Assembly (NCBI GenBank): GCA_037043455.1
Contig: JAWPHD010001350.1
Span: 124,001-188,000 of the forward strand
Origin: Cyrtodaria siliqua
Taxonomy: Eukaryota > Mollusca > Bivalvia > Adapedonta > Hiatellidae
Length of the DNA stretch: 64,000 bases
Direction: 5' to 3'
Shown here: piece after piece, positions 36,541 to 48,768 of the stretch
Numbering within the stretch: the stretch's first letter is position 1
How the letters are laid out: each line of letters starts with the position of its first letter
Notes under the pieces: model-generated
What the model was told of the DNA's origin: nothing
The model's input: only the letters and a program-made list of their open reading frames with translations
Databases searched by the model: none
Translations under genes and position numbers: made by a program

Positions 36541-37126
36541 GGGCTGCAACGATACACTATGCTCATGATAGTATACGTATCGCGATACTTAACTGACGAC
36601 ACGATATGTATCGCGATACACAGTTTCATTAAATAATATCTTATTTTCATAATATAAGCCAAAGTATTAGCATATGAGAGGTAAATACAGTAGCTACCTA
36701 AATTATTAATCCTTTATTAAACAATATAGGCGTCTCCGTGGCCGAATGGTTAACGACGTTGCGTTGTAAACCTTCGCCTCTCACCGCTGCGGGTTCGAAT
36801 CCCACTGGGAGCTCGATTTGTGAGGCAGTGTCGATTCTTACGTATGGCGTGAGGTGTACAATACTGGTTCTACTCAGGAAAAGTGGATGGTGTGCCTCCA
36901 CCACAAAAAACTTACATGTTTGAAAATGAAACATCAAACAAACAACAAAAACAATTAGCAAACAGTCTCAAATAATATAAAACCATAGGAAACTGTCAAT
37001 AAGAGTAAGGTTGCGCTTATTTGTGTACCGTATCGCGATACAAACCCCACGATATGATATGTGTATCGTGAGAGAAAGTATCGCGATATAATCATAATAA
37101 TCATATCGCGATTAATAGTTGCACCG
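36541..37126. mobile_element. hAT-like non-autonomous element with nested SINE
   Basis: GGGCTGCAACGATACAC at the left and AATAGTTGCACCG at the right, with TATCGCGATA palindromes inside each end. Counterpart of 5644-6262. Confidence 0.6.
36728..36954 (+). mobile_element. tRNA-derived SINE (family 1), best-preserved head
   Basis: Box A TGGCCGAATGGTTAACG and an exact box B GGTTCGAATCCCACTGGGAG. The body has TACTGGTTCTACTCAGGAAA and the tail is CAAACAACAAAAAC. This is the copy closest to a tRNA-like promoter. Confidence 0.88.
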
Positions 37127-37261
37127 CTACCGCTCGCTCCAAGTTGCAGCTCAGAGACTGAGCCTAGGTAACTAAAGCTGAAGCAATAATCTTTAGTATA
37201 TTTAACCTCTATGATATAACTTAGGCTAATAACCTGGAGCCACCCCAGGAAGGTGAATTAA

Positions 37262-38445
37262 ACAAGAGACCCAAGAGGTCCTGTAGACGCTCTACTGTGA
37301 GCTTTTATTGGGAGATCAGGAGAAGTAATTGGTACAAAGATTGTGTTAATGAATATAAACATGTAATGATTTGTTGCAAAAACTATAACTGGTTTTATTT
37401 GTATATGATATTTCACTGGAATGGATTAAGTGTTTTCGAAGGACATGTTGTTTGAAATTTACTTATGTTTGACCTAGTTTTAGACATGGCGGCCATCTTG
37501 GATGACTGGCGGCCGCAAAAAACACAAATCTGAGAGGGACTCATCACTATCCCAGATATCATGGTGATTAAGTTTCATCAAAATCCTATAAGCGGTTTCA
37601 GAGAAAATGTCATGTTTAACCTTTTCATATAAAACTCTATGTAAACTTTGGGTCGCCTTGTTGGCCATTTTGATAAATCGACGATAACGAAAAACACAAA
37701 CTTGATAGAGGCCAATCCAAGGAACAGGTATATGATATTTCACAAGAATGGAATAAGTGGTTTTAGAGGAGATGTCGTTTGAAATCTCCTTAAATTTGAC
37801 ATAGTTTTAGCCATAGTGGCCATTTTGGATGACTGGCAGCCGCAAAAAAACACAAATCTGAGAGGAACTATCCCAAAGATCATTGTGAATTAAGTTTCAT
37901 CAAAATCCTTTAAGCGGTTTCAGAGAAGATGTAATTTTAAACGTTTTCCTATATAATTCTATATAAATTTTGGGTCGCTGTGGCGGCCATTTTGATTATT
38001 CGACGATGACGATAAACGCAAACTTGATAGCGGCCAACCCAAGGAACATGTTTATGATATTTCACAAGAATGGAATAAGTGGTTTCGGCGGAGATGTCAT
38101 TTGAAATTTATTTAAATTTGACCTTATTTTAGCCATGGTGGCCATCTTGGATGATTGCCGGCCGCGAAAAAGACAAATCTTCAAGCGATTATTCGACGAT
38201 AACGAAAAACACAAGCTTGATAGAGGCCAACCCAAGCAACATATTTATGGTATTTCACAATAGTGGAATAAGTGGTTTCGGAGGAGATGTCGTTTGAAAT
38301 TACCTTACATTTGACCTAGTTTTAGCCGTGGTGGCCATCTTGGATGACTGGAGGCCATGAAAAACACAAATCTGAGATGGGCCCTCCCAAGTAACATTGT
38401 GATGAAGTTTCATTAAAATCCTTCGAGCTGTTTCAGAGAACAATT
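37262..38445 (+). repeat. Tandem repeat of about 325 bp with GGCCATCTTGGATGA motif
   Basis: GATATTTCAC...GAATGGA(A)TAAG recurs near 37410, 37735, 38060 and 38253; the last unit is internally deleted. Each unit holds GGTGGCCATCTTGGATGA or a close variant and ACAAATCTGAGA. Block A copy 1 continues without it, so it was inserted here or lost there. Confidence 0.8.
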
Positions 38446-38694
38446 AGATATACAGATTGTTTTGAGTGGCAGAACCCGTTGTGTACAGATTGCTTTTTTA
38501 TTGTGTTTTAAGGGAGTCGGTCAGGTTGCAGTTAACACAGGTATTTATTTGGTGTTGCCTAACTATGTCCCAGTTCATTGGGATACTTTAGAAAGCCTTT
38601 AATAAGGCAATATTTTGTTGAGATATTGTGAGATTCTATTTATCACATAAAACCATGGATACAAGTTTACAATACAACGCTCTTGTTAATTACG

Positions 38695-38820
38695 CGTTCA
38701 TTCTTACGGATGGCGGGCGGTGTACAGTACTGGTTTTACCCAGAAAAAGTCTGGTGGTCTGCCCCCATCACAAAAAAAGTATGCAAATAAGCCTAGTATG
38801 CACTGCCAAAAAACATTGAT
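38695..38820 (+). mobile_element. SINE family 1 body fragment
   Basis: Counterpart of 6955-7100: TCTTACGGATGGCGGGCGG, TACTGGTTTTACCCAGAAAA and the GCACTGCCAAAAAA end, without a head. Confidence 0.7.
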
Positions 38821-39559
38821 AATGACTATGATCCAATTCCCCCGGTTTGTGTCGGTTTCGCGTGTTAAATGTAGTAAGATTTGAGTTATGTGTGTTATAT
38901 GATCAATAGAATCTAACATTCGTTCTCATTCATTATTGAATTAGCAAAAATTATATATTAACTCGGCAAGAGCCTCGCAATATATCATTTTTGCCAACTC
39001 GTTTAATAAATTCAATAATAAATGAGTACGCAGGTAAGATCCTCTTATTTAATTAGGTCAAATCCGAAATACGGTTATTTTTTCTTCGGCCTTATGTATT
39101 ACAGTGTAAATGTTACTGCATATGCCGCTTGAGATGTGTCAGTCTGATGGTGACTTCAATTAGGCGATCCTGAGACTTAACGGAGCAGATGTTACATTTT
39201 TAAAAAAACAAAATGAACATACGTCTCACAGAGATTCTATATAATGTGTAAAGCTGTTAAAAACACACCACAGTTATACAATGTCTTTACGGCGTTACGG
39301 CGTACTGCTCACATTCAAAAACTTGGTTTGCCACACAATATCTGACATAATATTGAAGTAATAGCGAGCTCAGCTCGCGTCGCGAAGCGAGCTCTACGGT
39401 AACGCGAGTAGCAACAATATGGGGGAAAAAACGTGGTAAAAAAATCAAAACACAGTTAACTCCCTTGTTAAGGGGAGGCCATGGCTATATTCGTTTCAAA
39501 CGCAGTTAAATCCCATCTCTGTTTGTATCCGGCCCACCTCTATTCGCGTTGGATCTAGT

Positions 39560-39780
39560 TAGCAGACTCCAACGCCGTATGCATGCCATCTTTGGGATGG
39601 TTAAAACTGTGTACTATTGATTTTATAAATATTGAGTTCTGCTCAACCCGGGGCTAGAGGGCGTGAGCGGTAGCTAGCATATTTCACTACCGCTCATGAA
39701 CAGTCTCAAGCAAACCGAGACTGCAATATTTCGTATGTGTCGTGCTCGGCCGTTTCCAAAGGTCCATTATCATACTTTTT
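39560..39780 (+). repeat. Fragment of the CCGAGACTGC dispersed family
   Basis: It contains TATGCATGCCATCTTTGGGA, GAGTTCTGCTCAACCCGGGG, GGGCGTGAGCGGTAGCTAGC and CAAACCGAGACTGCAATATT. Other copies are at 26573-26895, 49787-50352 and 58405-59035. Confidence 0.8.
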
Positions 39781-40379
39781 CATTGTAAATATGACGTCAT
39801 TAGGTAAACAACCGTCTGGCAATTTATAAAATAATGGTGATTTTAAATCTGAGAGTCAAGGTAATGGTACTTCTACCTAATCTTTAAAAGCTACTGCAGT
39901 ATCGATAATCTATAATACAATGTTTAAATGAAAACGCATTGCACTTTATAGATATAGATAGATGTTACGGCAAAATCGGTGGGTGGGGAAATTTTAACCA
40001 CTGCAGTGCATTCTGCTGTTGCCAAGTTTGCAAGTTTGCGTTTTTATTTAGAACTCATATGTTGAACGGTGCTTAAAGATTCAATTATTTTTATTAGGTT
40101 CTGAAAAATAGTTTGGCGTAGGAACAGGGATGGGGTGGGGGCCTAATAATCTGAGTGAGGGTGGTTGGGGGAGAGGGAGTGATCCGAGTATGTTAAAAGG
40201 GGCCTGGGCGGCAGAGTATGTTTTGGCTCCCACTCCACCACCTGCCTTCCTGCCCCCACCCCACCCCCACCCCCCCTCCCAAATACAGTGTCCAGAAATG
40301 TTACAGTCTAGTGACAAAAAAATGCATTTTAGTCAAGAAATAATCTGATCTGTATCTGATGAATACGTAGTAGATCCCA

Positions 40380-40751
40380 ATTCATAACTTTCATATTCAA
40401 TCAACTTCCGGTAGGTTGAGATATTCAGTAGGTGAAAATAAAGGGATTTACTAGGAATTTATCCTCAATCTCTATATGAAAAATGTAAATATTAGACCAT
40501 GATTTAACTTAAGTGTATCCATATTGGTGTTTTAAAATCAGACAACACCAAAAGAAGATATATAGATGTACACCAAAAATAAAACTTTTTATATAATTAT
40601 CACTACTAACTAGTTTAATAAAAGGTTAAAGTCAGTTGAGCACCAACGATAAACAGCGAGTTTACCCCCTACACGAATGTGGAGGCGTTTTATTTTATTG
40701 ATCACTGATTGGTCAAATTATTTTGATGATGTCATGTGAAAGTTATGAATA
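40380..40751. mobile_element. Inverted-repeat insertion in block B'
   Basis: The arms ATTCATAACTTTCATATT (40380) and ATGTGAAAGTTATGAATA (about 40734-40751) are complementary. The other B subunits lack this segment between AAGAAATAAT and AATAAATACG. No coding frame. Confidence 0.55.
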
Positions 40752-42616
40752 CTGGTATTTCACTGCGGGGAAATAAAATATAATAAATACGTACCTGTGT
40801 TTTATCGGTGAATAACATAGAGTTAGGAGGTCGGATGGTTGCGTAGTAATTAAATCATGGAACGATTCTATTCGATTCTAACACAATTTTAACACCATTG
40901 TTTACGCTCTTGTGGGGGCACTATATATTATCTCCGAGGTCAAGGTAATCAGGCTGCTATGTTTACAGGCTGTTCAATTGGGTGCCCCAATATGCAAAGT
41001 TATGCGCGGTTCAATATGCTTAAATACACTAGTATCACGTGACAAACAATAGCTTGCGCTGTATGACGTCAAACGTTCTCAGCTCGTTCAAGAAGCTTGA
41101 TAATGTTATATGTACTGATGCATATGATCAGATGGGTTTATATCGGATGTGTGTAAGGTTTGGGAGCATGGCAAGTTTGTTGTAATTAACATTTCATTAA
41201 AATTACTATTGAGTTTGTCTTCGGGATACATGTATTTACCAAGTGATGTCATGTAATGTGGCGCTTCCAACAGATGAAATATACGCGGGGAATTAATGGA
41301 ACAGCTGTATGTTATCATAGAATAACATACAGTGGTCTCTCTTCTTTGTGTATATGAAAGACTACGCAGGTCCTGTTAGAATTAATGTTAAACATAGAAA
41401 TAATCATGATAATCCAGCTAGGAGACAAGTCAGAAAATACACTTGTACTATGGTGAAAATGACCAGATACACACATATCATAAATATACACTAAACTAAA
41501 TGCATATCAACTCGAATTATTTGATTGTTTAAAATAAAAATAATAATGCCATAAGAAACAAGACAGGAAAAAATACATACTTTAATAGAAATTTTCTAAG
41601 TTCAAGGCCTGAAACTCAGATTAAAATGCACATGTTATACTTCATATTGACTAACCGATTATAACGGATGATTGAGCGGTTACATCCAATCAATGGTAAC
41701 CAATTATCCATTGTAAGTTTCAACCGATTAGTAACTGGCGGATGAGTGATATAATTTGGATCTTGATACCTCGTTTTTGCAGCTTATTAACACAATTTTG
41801 AAAAAAATTATATACGCGTCTAATTTCGAATACTTTTTCAGTTTATGGAGCTAATTGCTCAATCTGGTGTGCCTGAATAGAAAATGGCTATTCTAAGGTT
41901 TAAACTGAATACACTGATGATATTTTATCTTTCTTGCACTATTTATGATTTTACCATTACCAACCTCCCAAGGCACATTATTATTGATACTAAACAACAG
42001 GTAAAAGTATTGATTCACTAATTTCCGGGATCCTTGGGTTTAACGTGGTTGGCAAATTTAACATCAACGCAAAGTGAATGGAAAATTTACCATGAAGCTA
42101 TTTATGGTGAAGTTGCCATTCACTACCACCGTTCAAACCCCAATATTTACATTTCTATTGCACTGACCTTAAATGAAACACGTTTATGTGCTCCATTTCA
42201 ATTCCTAGTGAAATAACACGTTTACGTTTTGGGCAGAGCTAAAGAAAACAAGGTATAGTTTATTCGTTTGATTAACTTGAGAACTATCGAAAGTTGCTAT
42301 AAAAAAAGCATGCAAGGTTGGCAACATCACTGTTACCAAGTACATAAAACGATTTAATTCAATATTTCTATATTTTACGGCTTATGAAAAGCATAAGCTT
42401 GTTTAAATTTAGCGAGAAGTGTCTCGGACTTCACACACTTTAAAGTATCCTAATGTTTTGCATAGCCTTTCGAAAGATCTAAATATTGAATTAAATCCTT
42501 AACAAATCAATTTTTCAATGGATTAATATAGTTTTTCATTTGTCTGATTTCAGTATATGCTTGTTAACATCCCTCTGCCAGGAAATATTTTCCTTTTTGC
42601 AGTGTTAAACAGTAGC

Positions 42617-42858
42617 TGGGATTGTAAAACGGCTGTGTCTAAAACGTTCTCGTCTCTCACAGCTACATGTTTGTATCCCACTGTAAGCTTGACTTGTTAA
42701 GTGAGAAAGTATCAATAATCATGGACGGCTGGAGGTATTCAGTACTGGTTCTACCCAAGAAAAAATGGATCTGCTTCTACCACAATAAAAATAGACCATC
42801 ACATATAGCTTAACATGTGCTAAAATATGACGTAAATATAACACAACATTCAAACAGT
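42617..42858 (+). mobile_element. SINE (family 1 relative), 5' part lost
   Basis: It begins GGGATTGTAAAACGGCTGTG, with a decayed box B (TGTTTGTATCCCAC), then TACTGGTTCTACCCAAGAAA and the usual end. Confidence 0.65.
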
Positions 42859-43390
42859 TTATGTCCACATCAAAAAGACAAAGCTAGGAAATTAAACGCG
42901 TTCCCATGGGCACACTGTAACACTCAGTGGTGCAAGTAAGATCTCTAGACTGAAAATCTACCATGCTGTGTCACAACCGTTTCAGGAATTAAGACGGTTT
43001 AGACAAATGCTATCGTTTGCTGAATCGGTTATAAAACTGTGTTTTGAAAATATGTGTTTTTTTTGTTTTTGTTTTTAATATTTTATATTTTTCAGTACCA
43101 TTTCTGCCTTAATAAAGCTGCACCCTTAGATGTCCTGAATGTTCAAGAATGTCCAAGAAAAGAATATAGTATGCGTCAGACTTCCATTGTTTGTGGTTGT
43201 TAATAAGACTACGTTCTGCTTTATGTAGAACTCAGCATTAATAACCTGCAACGGAGGGCTTGAATTTGCAACCGAACTAAAAATGGCTGGATGTACATGT
43301 ACCATTAATGAGGCGCAGTTATCTGTGGTTGATGGATATAATAGTGGGAATAAGTGATGTACCAAACATCGATATTGCTTCATGTTTTAC

Positions 43391-43740
43391 TCAGGTACCC
43401 CGCCCTTGAAATTACCCATTTACTACAACTCAATTTACGAGTAAATAAAACGTGTTGATATTTAATGAAAGGAAAGGATTAAAGCATCATTGAATCATAC
43501 AATATTTAATTTGTGTAAGTTTGTTTTTAAAATGGGATACATTTAATGACAAGAACACTGGTTTCGAGATCAACTATCCATAGGAAAAGTATACGTTGTC
43601 TTAAATAATCAGTCTTGTTTGCAAGTGTTTTCTGTTGTTGTTTAGAACTATTCATAAAGCAGACGGACATACAAATTGGTGACGAAATTTGCATAATAAA
43701 CGAGCGCAGTCGTAATTTCCGCCAGCGGTCGAAATCACAT
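43391..43740. other. Junction DNA with no recognisable content
   Basis: Present only here in the window, between the two B' subunits. Nothing recognisable. Confidence 0.5.
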
Positions 43741-45155
43741 GGTGGTCGAAAACAGATAGAAAGATGATATGTTAAAAGGGGCCCGGGTGGCAGAGTATGT
43801 TTTGGTTCCCACTCCACTTCGCCTCCCCGCACCCCACCCACAATATTTTGCCAACATTATGAGGATTCCCACAAAAAAATAAAGTGTCCCGAAATTTTAC
43901 AGTCTAGTGGCAAAAAAATGCATTTTAATTAAGAAATAATAAATAAGTACCTGTGTTTTATCAGTGAATAAAATACAGTTAAGAGTTCGGATGGATACAT
44001 AGTAATTAAATCACGAGTTTGTTAGCACGAGTGATTTAATATAACGCACTCGTGATTTAATTACTCGCATCGAAATGATTCTGTTCGATTCTAACACAAC
44101 AATAACCCCATTTGCCTGACTCCATTACATCTCTCTGCCAGGAAATATTTTCCTTTTTGCAGTGTTAAACAGTAATTTCTTGAACATATATCTTTAATGG
44201 CGTATCAACACATTATCTAAGGTTAATTTGAGCCGCCCCAGACAGAGGAGAAGGGTATATTGTAATCATATAACCTTCAATACACTGGACTGCCCGCTTT
44301 ATGTCCGGCGCATCCTTGGCCGGGATAGAAAACAGGCTGGGTCTAAAACTTTCTCGTCTCTCACAGCTACGGGATTGAATCCCACTGTAAGCTTGATTTG
44401 TCAAGTGAGAAAGTGTTGATAATCACTGACGGCTGGTATACAGGTATACATCACTGGTTCTACCCAAGAAAAAAATGGGTCAGCTTCTACCACAAAAAAT
44501 AGACCGTCATATATAGCCTAACATGTGCTAAAAATGACGTAATCGTAACACAACATTCAAACAGTTTATGTCCTCATCAAAAAGACAAAGCTAAGAAATT
44601 AAACGCTTTTCCATGGGCACATTGAAACACTCAGTGGTGCAAGTAAGATCTCTAGATTCAAAGTCTACCATGCTGTGTCACAACCCGTTTCAGAAATTAA
44701 GACGGTTTAGACAAATGCTATCAATAGCGTTTGCTGAATCGGTTATAAAACTGTGTTTTAAAAATATGAGGTTTAAACCTTTTTTTGTTGTTGTTTTTAA
44801 TATCTTTTATATTTTTCAGTGCCATTTCTGCCTTAATTAAGCTGCGCAGCACCCTTAGATGTCCTGAATGTTCAAGAATGTCCAAGAAAGGAATATAGTA
44901 TGCGTCAGTCTTCCATTGTTTGAGGTTGTTTATGACTGCGTTCTGCTTTATGTAGAACTCAGCATTAATAACCTGAAACGGATGGCTTAAAATTGCAGCC
45001 GAACTAAAAAGGACTGGATGTACCTGTACCATTAATGAGGAGCAGTTATCTGTGGTTTATGGATACAATACAATAGTGGGAATAAGTGATGTACCAAACA
45101 ATTAATTGTGGCCAATGATCAGTTTTTCTAGTAATTGATATTAAGTTATGCCCAT
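43741..45155. repeat. Block B', second subunit
   Basis: It resembles 9471-11430: it joins GATTCTAACACAACAATAAC directly to TGCCTGACTCC, lacking the 1.5-kb stretch. It includes the GGGGCCCGGGTGGCAGAG segment (43778), a SINE and the CCCTTAGATGTCCTGAATG segment (44850). Confidence 0.8.
44307..44564 (+). mobile_element. tRNA-derived SINE (family 1 relative)
   Basis: Counterpart of 10601-10857, with TTGGCCGGGATAGAAAACAG, GGATTGAATCCCAC and the ATAGACCGTCATATATAGCC end. Confidence 0.75.
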
Positions 45156-47425
45156 TATGTGTTTCTTTTTCCTTTCTAGATATATGAAATGTTACACTTC
45201 TAAATATTGATTATCCATTAGCATTGCCCATTATGTTAAGACACATGCTTGGATTTGAAATTAAAGAACTTGACATATATTGCTTACGGCCATCGCTTTA
45301 AGTAACAAAAGCGACCCAAAAACATCCGATCAAACGACAGGGCATAGATTATTAAAGCTAATTCACTGTAATTTGTCCAAAACAAGGAAGAGAACAATTT
45401 ATTTTCCAATCACATTTCAATTTTCTTCTTAAGTTGTTCCAAACCTCCTCTACTAAGATATTTACAACCAAGATAATAAAGGTAAAGACTCGGATTTATG
45501 CGTGTTTATGAGAGATAATGTAAGAAGCAACACATCTCACGTCCCCTAGCACCGGCTTAAGCGATATTATACTTCAAAGTCACCTATATCTTATAGGACC
45601 AGTAAAGAAAACACTACAGATTCGTAGAACGGGAATAATTTGTACAACCACCACACTGCACTAAACAAACACTAGTGTAAATGGTAGATCTGGAAAGGTA
45701 TTTTTAGTTTATTTCCGAGCAAAAGAGATTAAAGATCTAAAGGATAAAAAAAATAATATGGATAAACTTAAACTTTAGAATTCTATCTAGCAAACCAGCC
45801 AAAAATGCGAACTCTTGTTTTATTCAAATTTGGAACAGCCTATCACAAACGCAAAACAAATATGTGACCATGTTCGAAGGAAATGTTTGACAGTTAGGAT
45901 TTTCCTGTAATATTAGTACCACAAATATAATTAACTTATGAACAGACTCATCTTAACTATGTCATCATGACTGCTATTTTCTATCTTTTTTGTATGTATT
46001 GGGTCGAAATACACTAGCATTTGTTTTAGTGCTGTGTTGCAGCTGTACAAAAGCGCCCCGATTAAGAAACCAGCATTTGTTTTAGTGCTGGGTTGCAGCT
46101 GTACAAAGGTGCCCCGACTACGAAACCAGTATTTGTTTTAGTTATGGTCCTTTGGTATCATTAAATCTAATCTGTCTGGTTTTAAAGCAGAATACCGTTT
46201 ATGCCGATGCGAGGGGGTGCAAGAGGTGTTACCTCTCAACATGAACTCATTATAACAAAGTCTGCCATTTTTCCCTCTTGTTTGTGTTTGTTGCTTTCAA
46301 AGAATCTACTTTTCAGTATTATTATTTTCTTATCTTATAACAATTTAGTAATAAGATACTTTTTATCTTTATTTGATTTGTCAAACACGTTAACGTTTAT
46401 ATATTTGGTTAATACTGTTTAATGTTTGTCCTAAACATTGTTTTGTCTTTGTCTTGCGCCTAACTTATTCTCGTATTGCTCTGGTTTCTACCAAGTCATT
46501 GATTTTGTGACTTTCTAGGCTATTGATGTTTTTGTATGGTCTTTACTATGACCACTTTTGTGTTTCACTTATATTTCCTATTAATATTTCCAAGTTTGTA
46601 AGAGCCTGGAAGCGGCAATTTTTTTTTTAGTTACACTGTGCCATTCAAAGGCGGTAACCCTTTTATCAATATTGTTTAGTTGTGGTGTCCCATATGTTGA
46701 TTCTATTTCTTCCTGATAATTTCGACTCTTTTGGATACGCGATTATCGTGGACTTCCTTCTGTGAATGCTACACAAAATTATCAGTTTCGACTTTTATTT
46801 ACCTTGTTTTAGTATAGCAACAAAAACAAAATCAGAAAAGCAAAACAGGCTATTAAATAACAACATGTGAACACAGCATGGATGGAACCAACTTGTCACT
46901 AACTCTGTTGCATAAAATATTGTTGGCAATATATGTTTTTTACTGTCATCATATAAACGAAGACATAAATACTAAAGGAAAATAGAAAAGCAACTCGGAA
47001 TTTTCGCTATATATTGGATATACTGCACATTTAGTTCAGCGTAATATTACAGAAAAATCTAAAGAGATTTTATAAAAACAAAGCAAGGTTGCAGTTACAT
47101 ATATACTGAACCAAAAAGCTAACGCACCAGTAGACAATACCTTTAATGTATGAACTTAGTATATGCCGACTGGTACCGTCGTTGATTTAATGATTTTTTT
47201 TAAATTTACTGTCGTTATTGACAAGATATTTGTCTCGTTCAGAATACAATTTGTTTTGATTTAGTGATTGTTATTATTGTGATATTAAAAGTATTGTCTA
47301 CATGTGCGTTAGATGTTTGGTTCAGTATAGACGGAGAAATGTCAAAACTGTGCTGTTGTAGACAAAGTAGTACACTTTGAAACGGAACGTTTATGAATTT
47401 GATCCGTATGAACATCCTAAGTTTG
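45156..47425. repeat. Block D, copy 2
   Basis: It matches 16791-19022 and then passes without interruption (CATCCTAAGTTTGCTCACCTGC, read as two adjoining pieces) into block C. That gives the empty site of the Penelope-like insertion. A 65-bp duplication (GTTTTAGTGCTG..GCGCCCCGA) lies at 46025-46135. No gene is visible. Confidence 0.85.
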
Positions 47426-48331
47426 CTCACCTGCAAACACGTATTTCTATCAATAATGACAATTTTAAGGGATAACATTTTATGTGCTATGTGTTGTTGT
47501 AGTCTTTCCGCGGAAAGGAAATATCTAATGAAGCCATATACCATTCGATTAACAGCATCACATTATACATACATTATAGTAGGGACGTTCCCGTGTTCGT
47601 TTTTTTCCTTTTGTATATAACAATCATAAAACTATAACTCACCTCCAGAAGTACAAAAACACTATGTACATACATGTATATCGCTACGTAAAGCTTCGCT
47701 ATTATATTTATATTGTAATGTATCTTATTATATTTACATTCACTTGATACTGTTGAAAAGAAATAGAGTCTAGTTTCGAATAAGCTTCATTTTCCTAAAG
47801 GCGGAGCTAACTGTGCACACATCCGGTGTGGTAGATGGAGCTAACTGTGCACGCATCCGGTGTACATCAGCCAAAAACGGCTATTCCTCAGTCTGAACAT
47901 ACATTGACGATAGTTAGTATAGTTATATGTGCACGATAGTTTTGATCATTATCAACCTCCTAAAGTAAAAAATAATGTAAATATAAGAATTGATTCACAA
48001 ATTAAAGGCGTTTATGCGATTTTGAAGGTCGGAAGTGTATAGAAAATTTACCAAAATTTGCAATTCTCTACCGGCATGAACGCCGAAAATGTTCAAATCA
48101 ATTCTGAAATAAAACTCACTGTAAACTTAAAGCTGTACAGTCCCTATTTTAACAGGTAATAACTCATGAATATGAATGAGTCACGTGTGAAGTAGTTTCA
48201 AATCGACGAACACCCCAAAAGTCGGTATATAAGGAGAAATCGATACGTACAATTTCACATTTTTATTTAGTCTCCGTACAGGTAACATCGATAAATATAA
48301 GGCTCCAAGATATATGTGATAAAAAAATAGT

Positions 48332-48410
48332 TGCCCGGAACGGGATTTGAACCACAGCCTTGCACTTGTAAGATTTGAAAGATGTACGCTGAACCTCTAG
48401 ACCACTGCTA
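48332..48410 (-). other. tRNA-like module (Pol III boxes) in the TTAA element
   Basis: The minus strand has box A TGGTCTAGAGGTTCAGCG and box B GGTTCAAATCCC at tRNA spacing, ending CCGTTCCGGGCA. The T stem and acceptor do not pair properly, so it is not a functional tRNA. Confidence 0.55.
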
Positions 48411-48697
48411 TTTATTGGTAATTTGTAGCATTTTTAACACTAAAGAGGCATTACGTAATAACAAGAGCGCGCACACAAACTCATCAAGCGCTAAATAACA
48501 AGTCGAGATATGGTTGATTTGAGGCGAAGTATTAGTTTTATATTGATAAGATACAGTATTACACCAGGCAGTGTTAATTTACACGTGCGGCAATATGGAC
48601 TGCATATTTATTGATCCATCATTAGTTGCGTTCAAATATGTTAAGTTATTTTGCCACATAATATATGGTAGTTAGTATACTATTTTTCTCAAGTAGC

Positions 48698-48768
48698 GTT
48701 GTAGTTCATTGGATAGAGCACAGGACTTGGAATCAGAAGGTCGTGTGTTCGAGCCCCGAAAGAAGCTT
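48698..48768 (+). other. tRNA-like module in the TTAA element
   Basis: TAGTTCATTGGATAGAGCA as box A and GTGTTCGAGCCCC as box B, with a CTTGGAA loop where an anticodon loop would be (TGG anticodon). Only about two of five anticodon-stem pairs form. It is tRNA-like but degenerate. Confidence 0.6.

Larger units (their letters stand above)
33466..39190. repeat. Segmental duplication block A, copy 2
   Basis: Same order of landmarks as 2458-7330. It differs by two rather than three 157-bp units and by a 1.2-kb tandem-repeat insertion at 37262-38445. It also has a small inverted repeat (AGCAAAAATTATATATT ... AATATATCATTTTTGCC) near 38942-38996. There is no gene; 39000-39360 is AT-rich with nothing recognisable. 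Confidence 0.85.
39362..43390. repeat. Block B', first subunit
   Basis: It has the same opening palindromic segment and landmarks as 13271-16790, including the 1.5-kb stretch missing from 9471-13270. It carries two extra insertions: a dispersed-repeat fragment (39560-39780) and an inverted-repeat element (40380-40751). No gene is visible. Confidence 0.8.

Noticed and set aside
36728..36954. Functional tRNA gene at the SINE head
   Set aside because: The boxes are good, but there is no complete cloverleaf and the sequence continues into a shared SINE body found many times in the window.
48698..48768. Functional tRNA-Pro gene
   Set aside because: Anticodon stem and acceptor do not pair, so only the promoter boxes are convincing.
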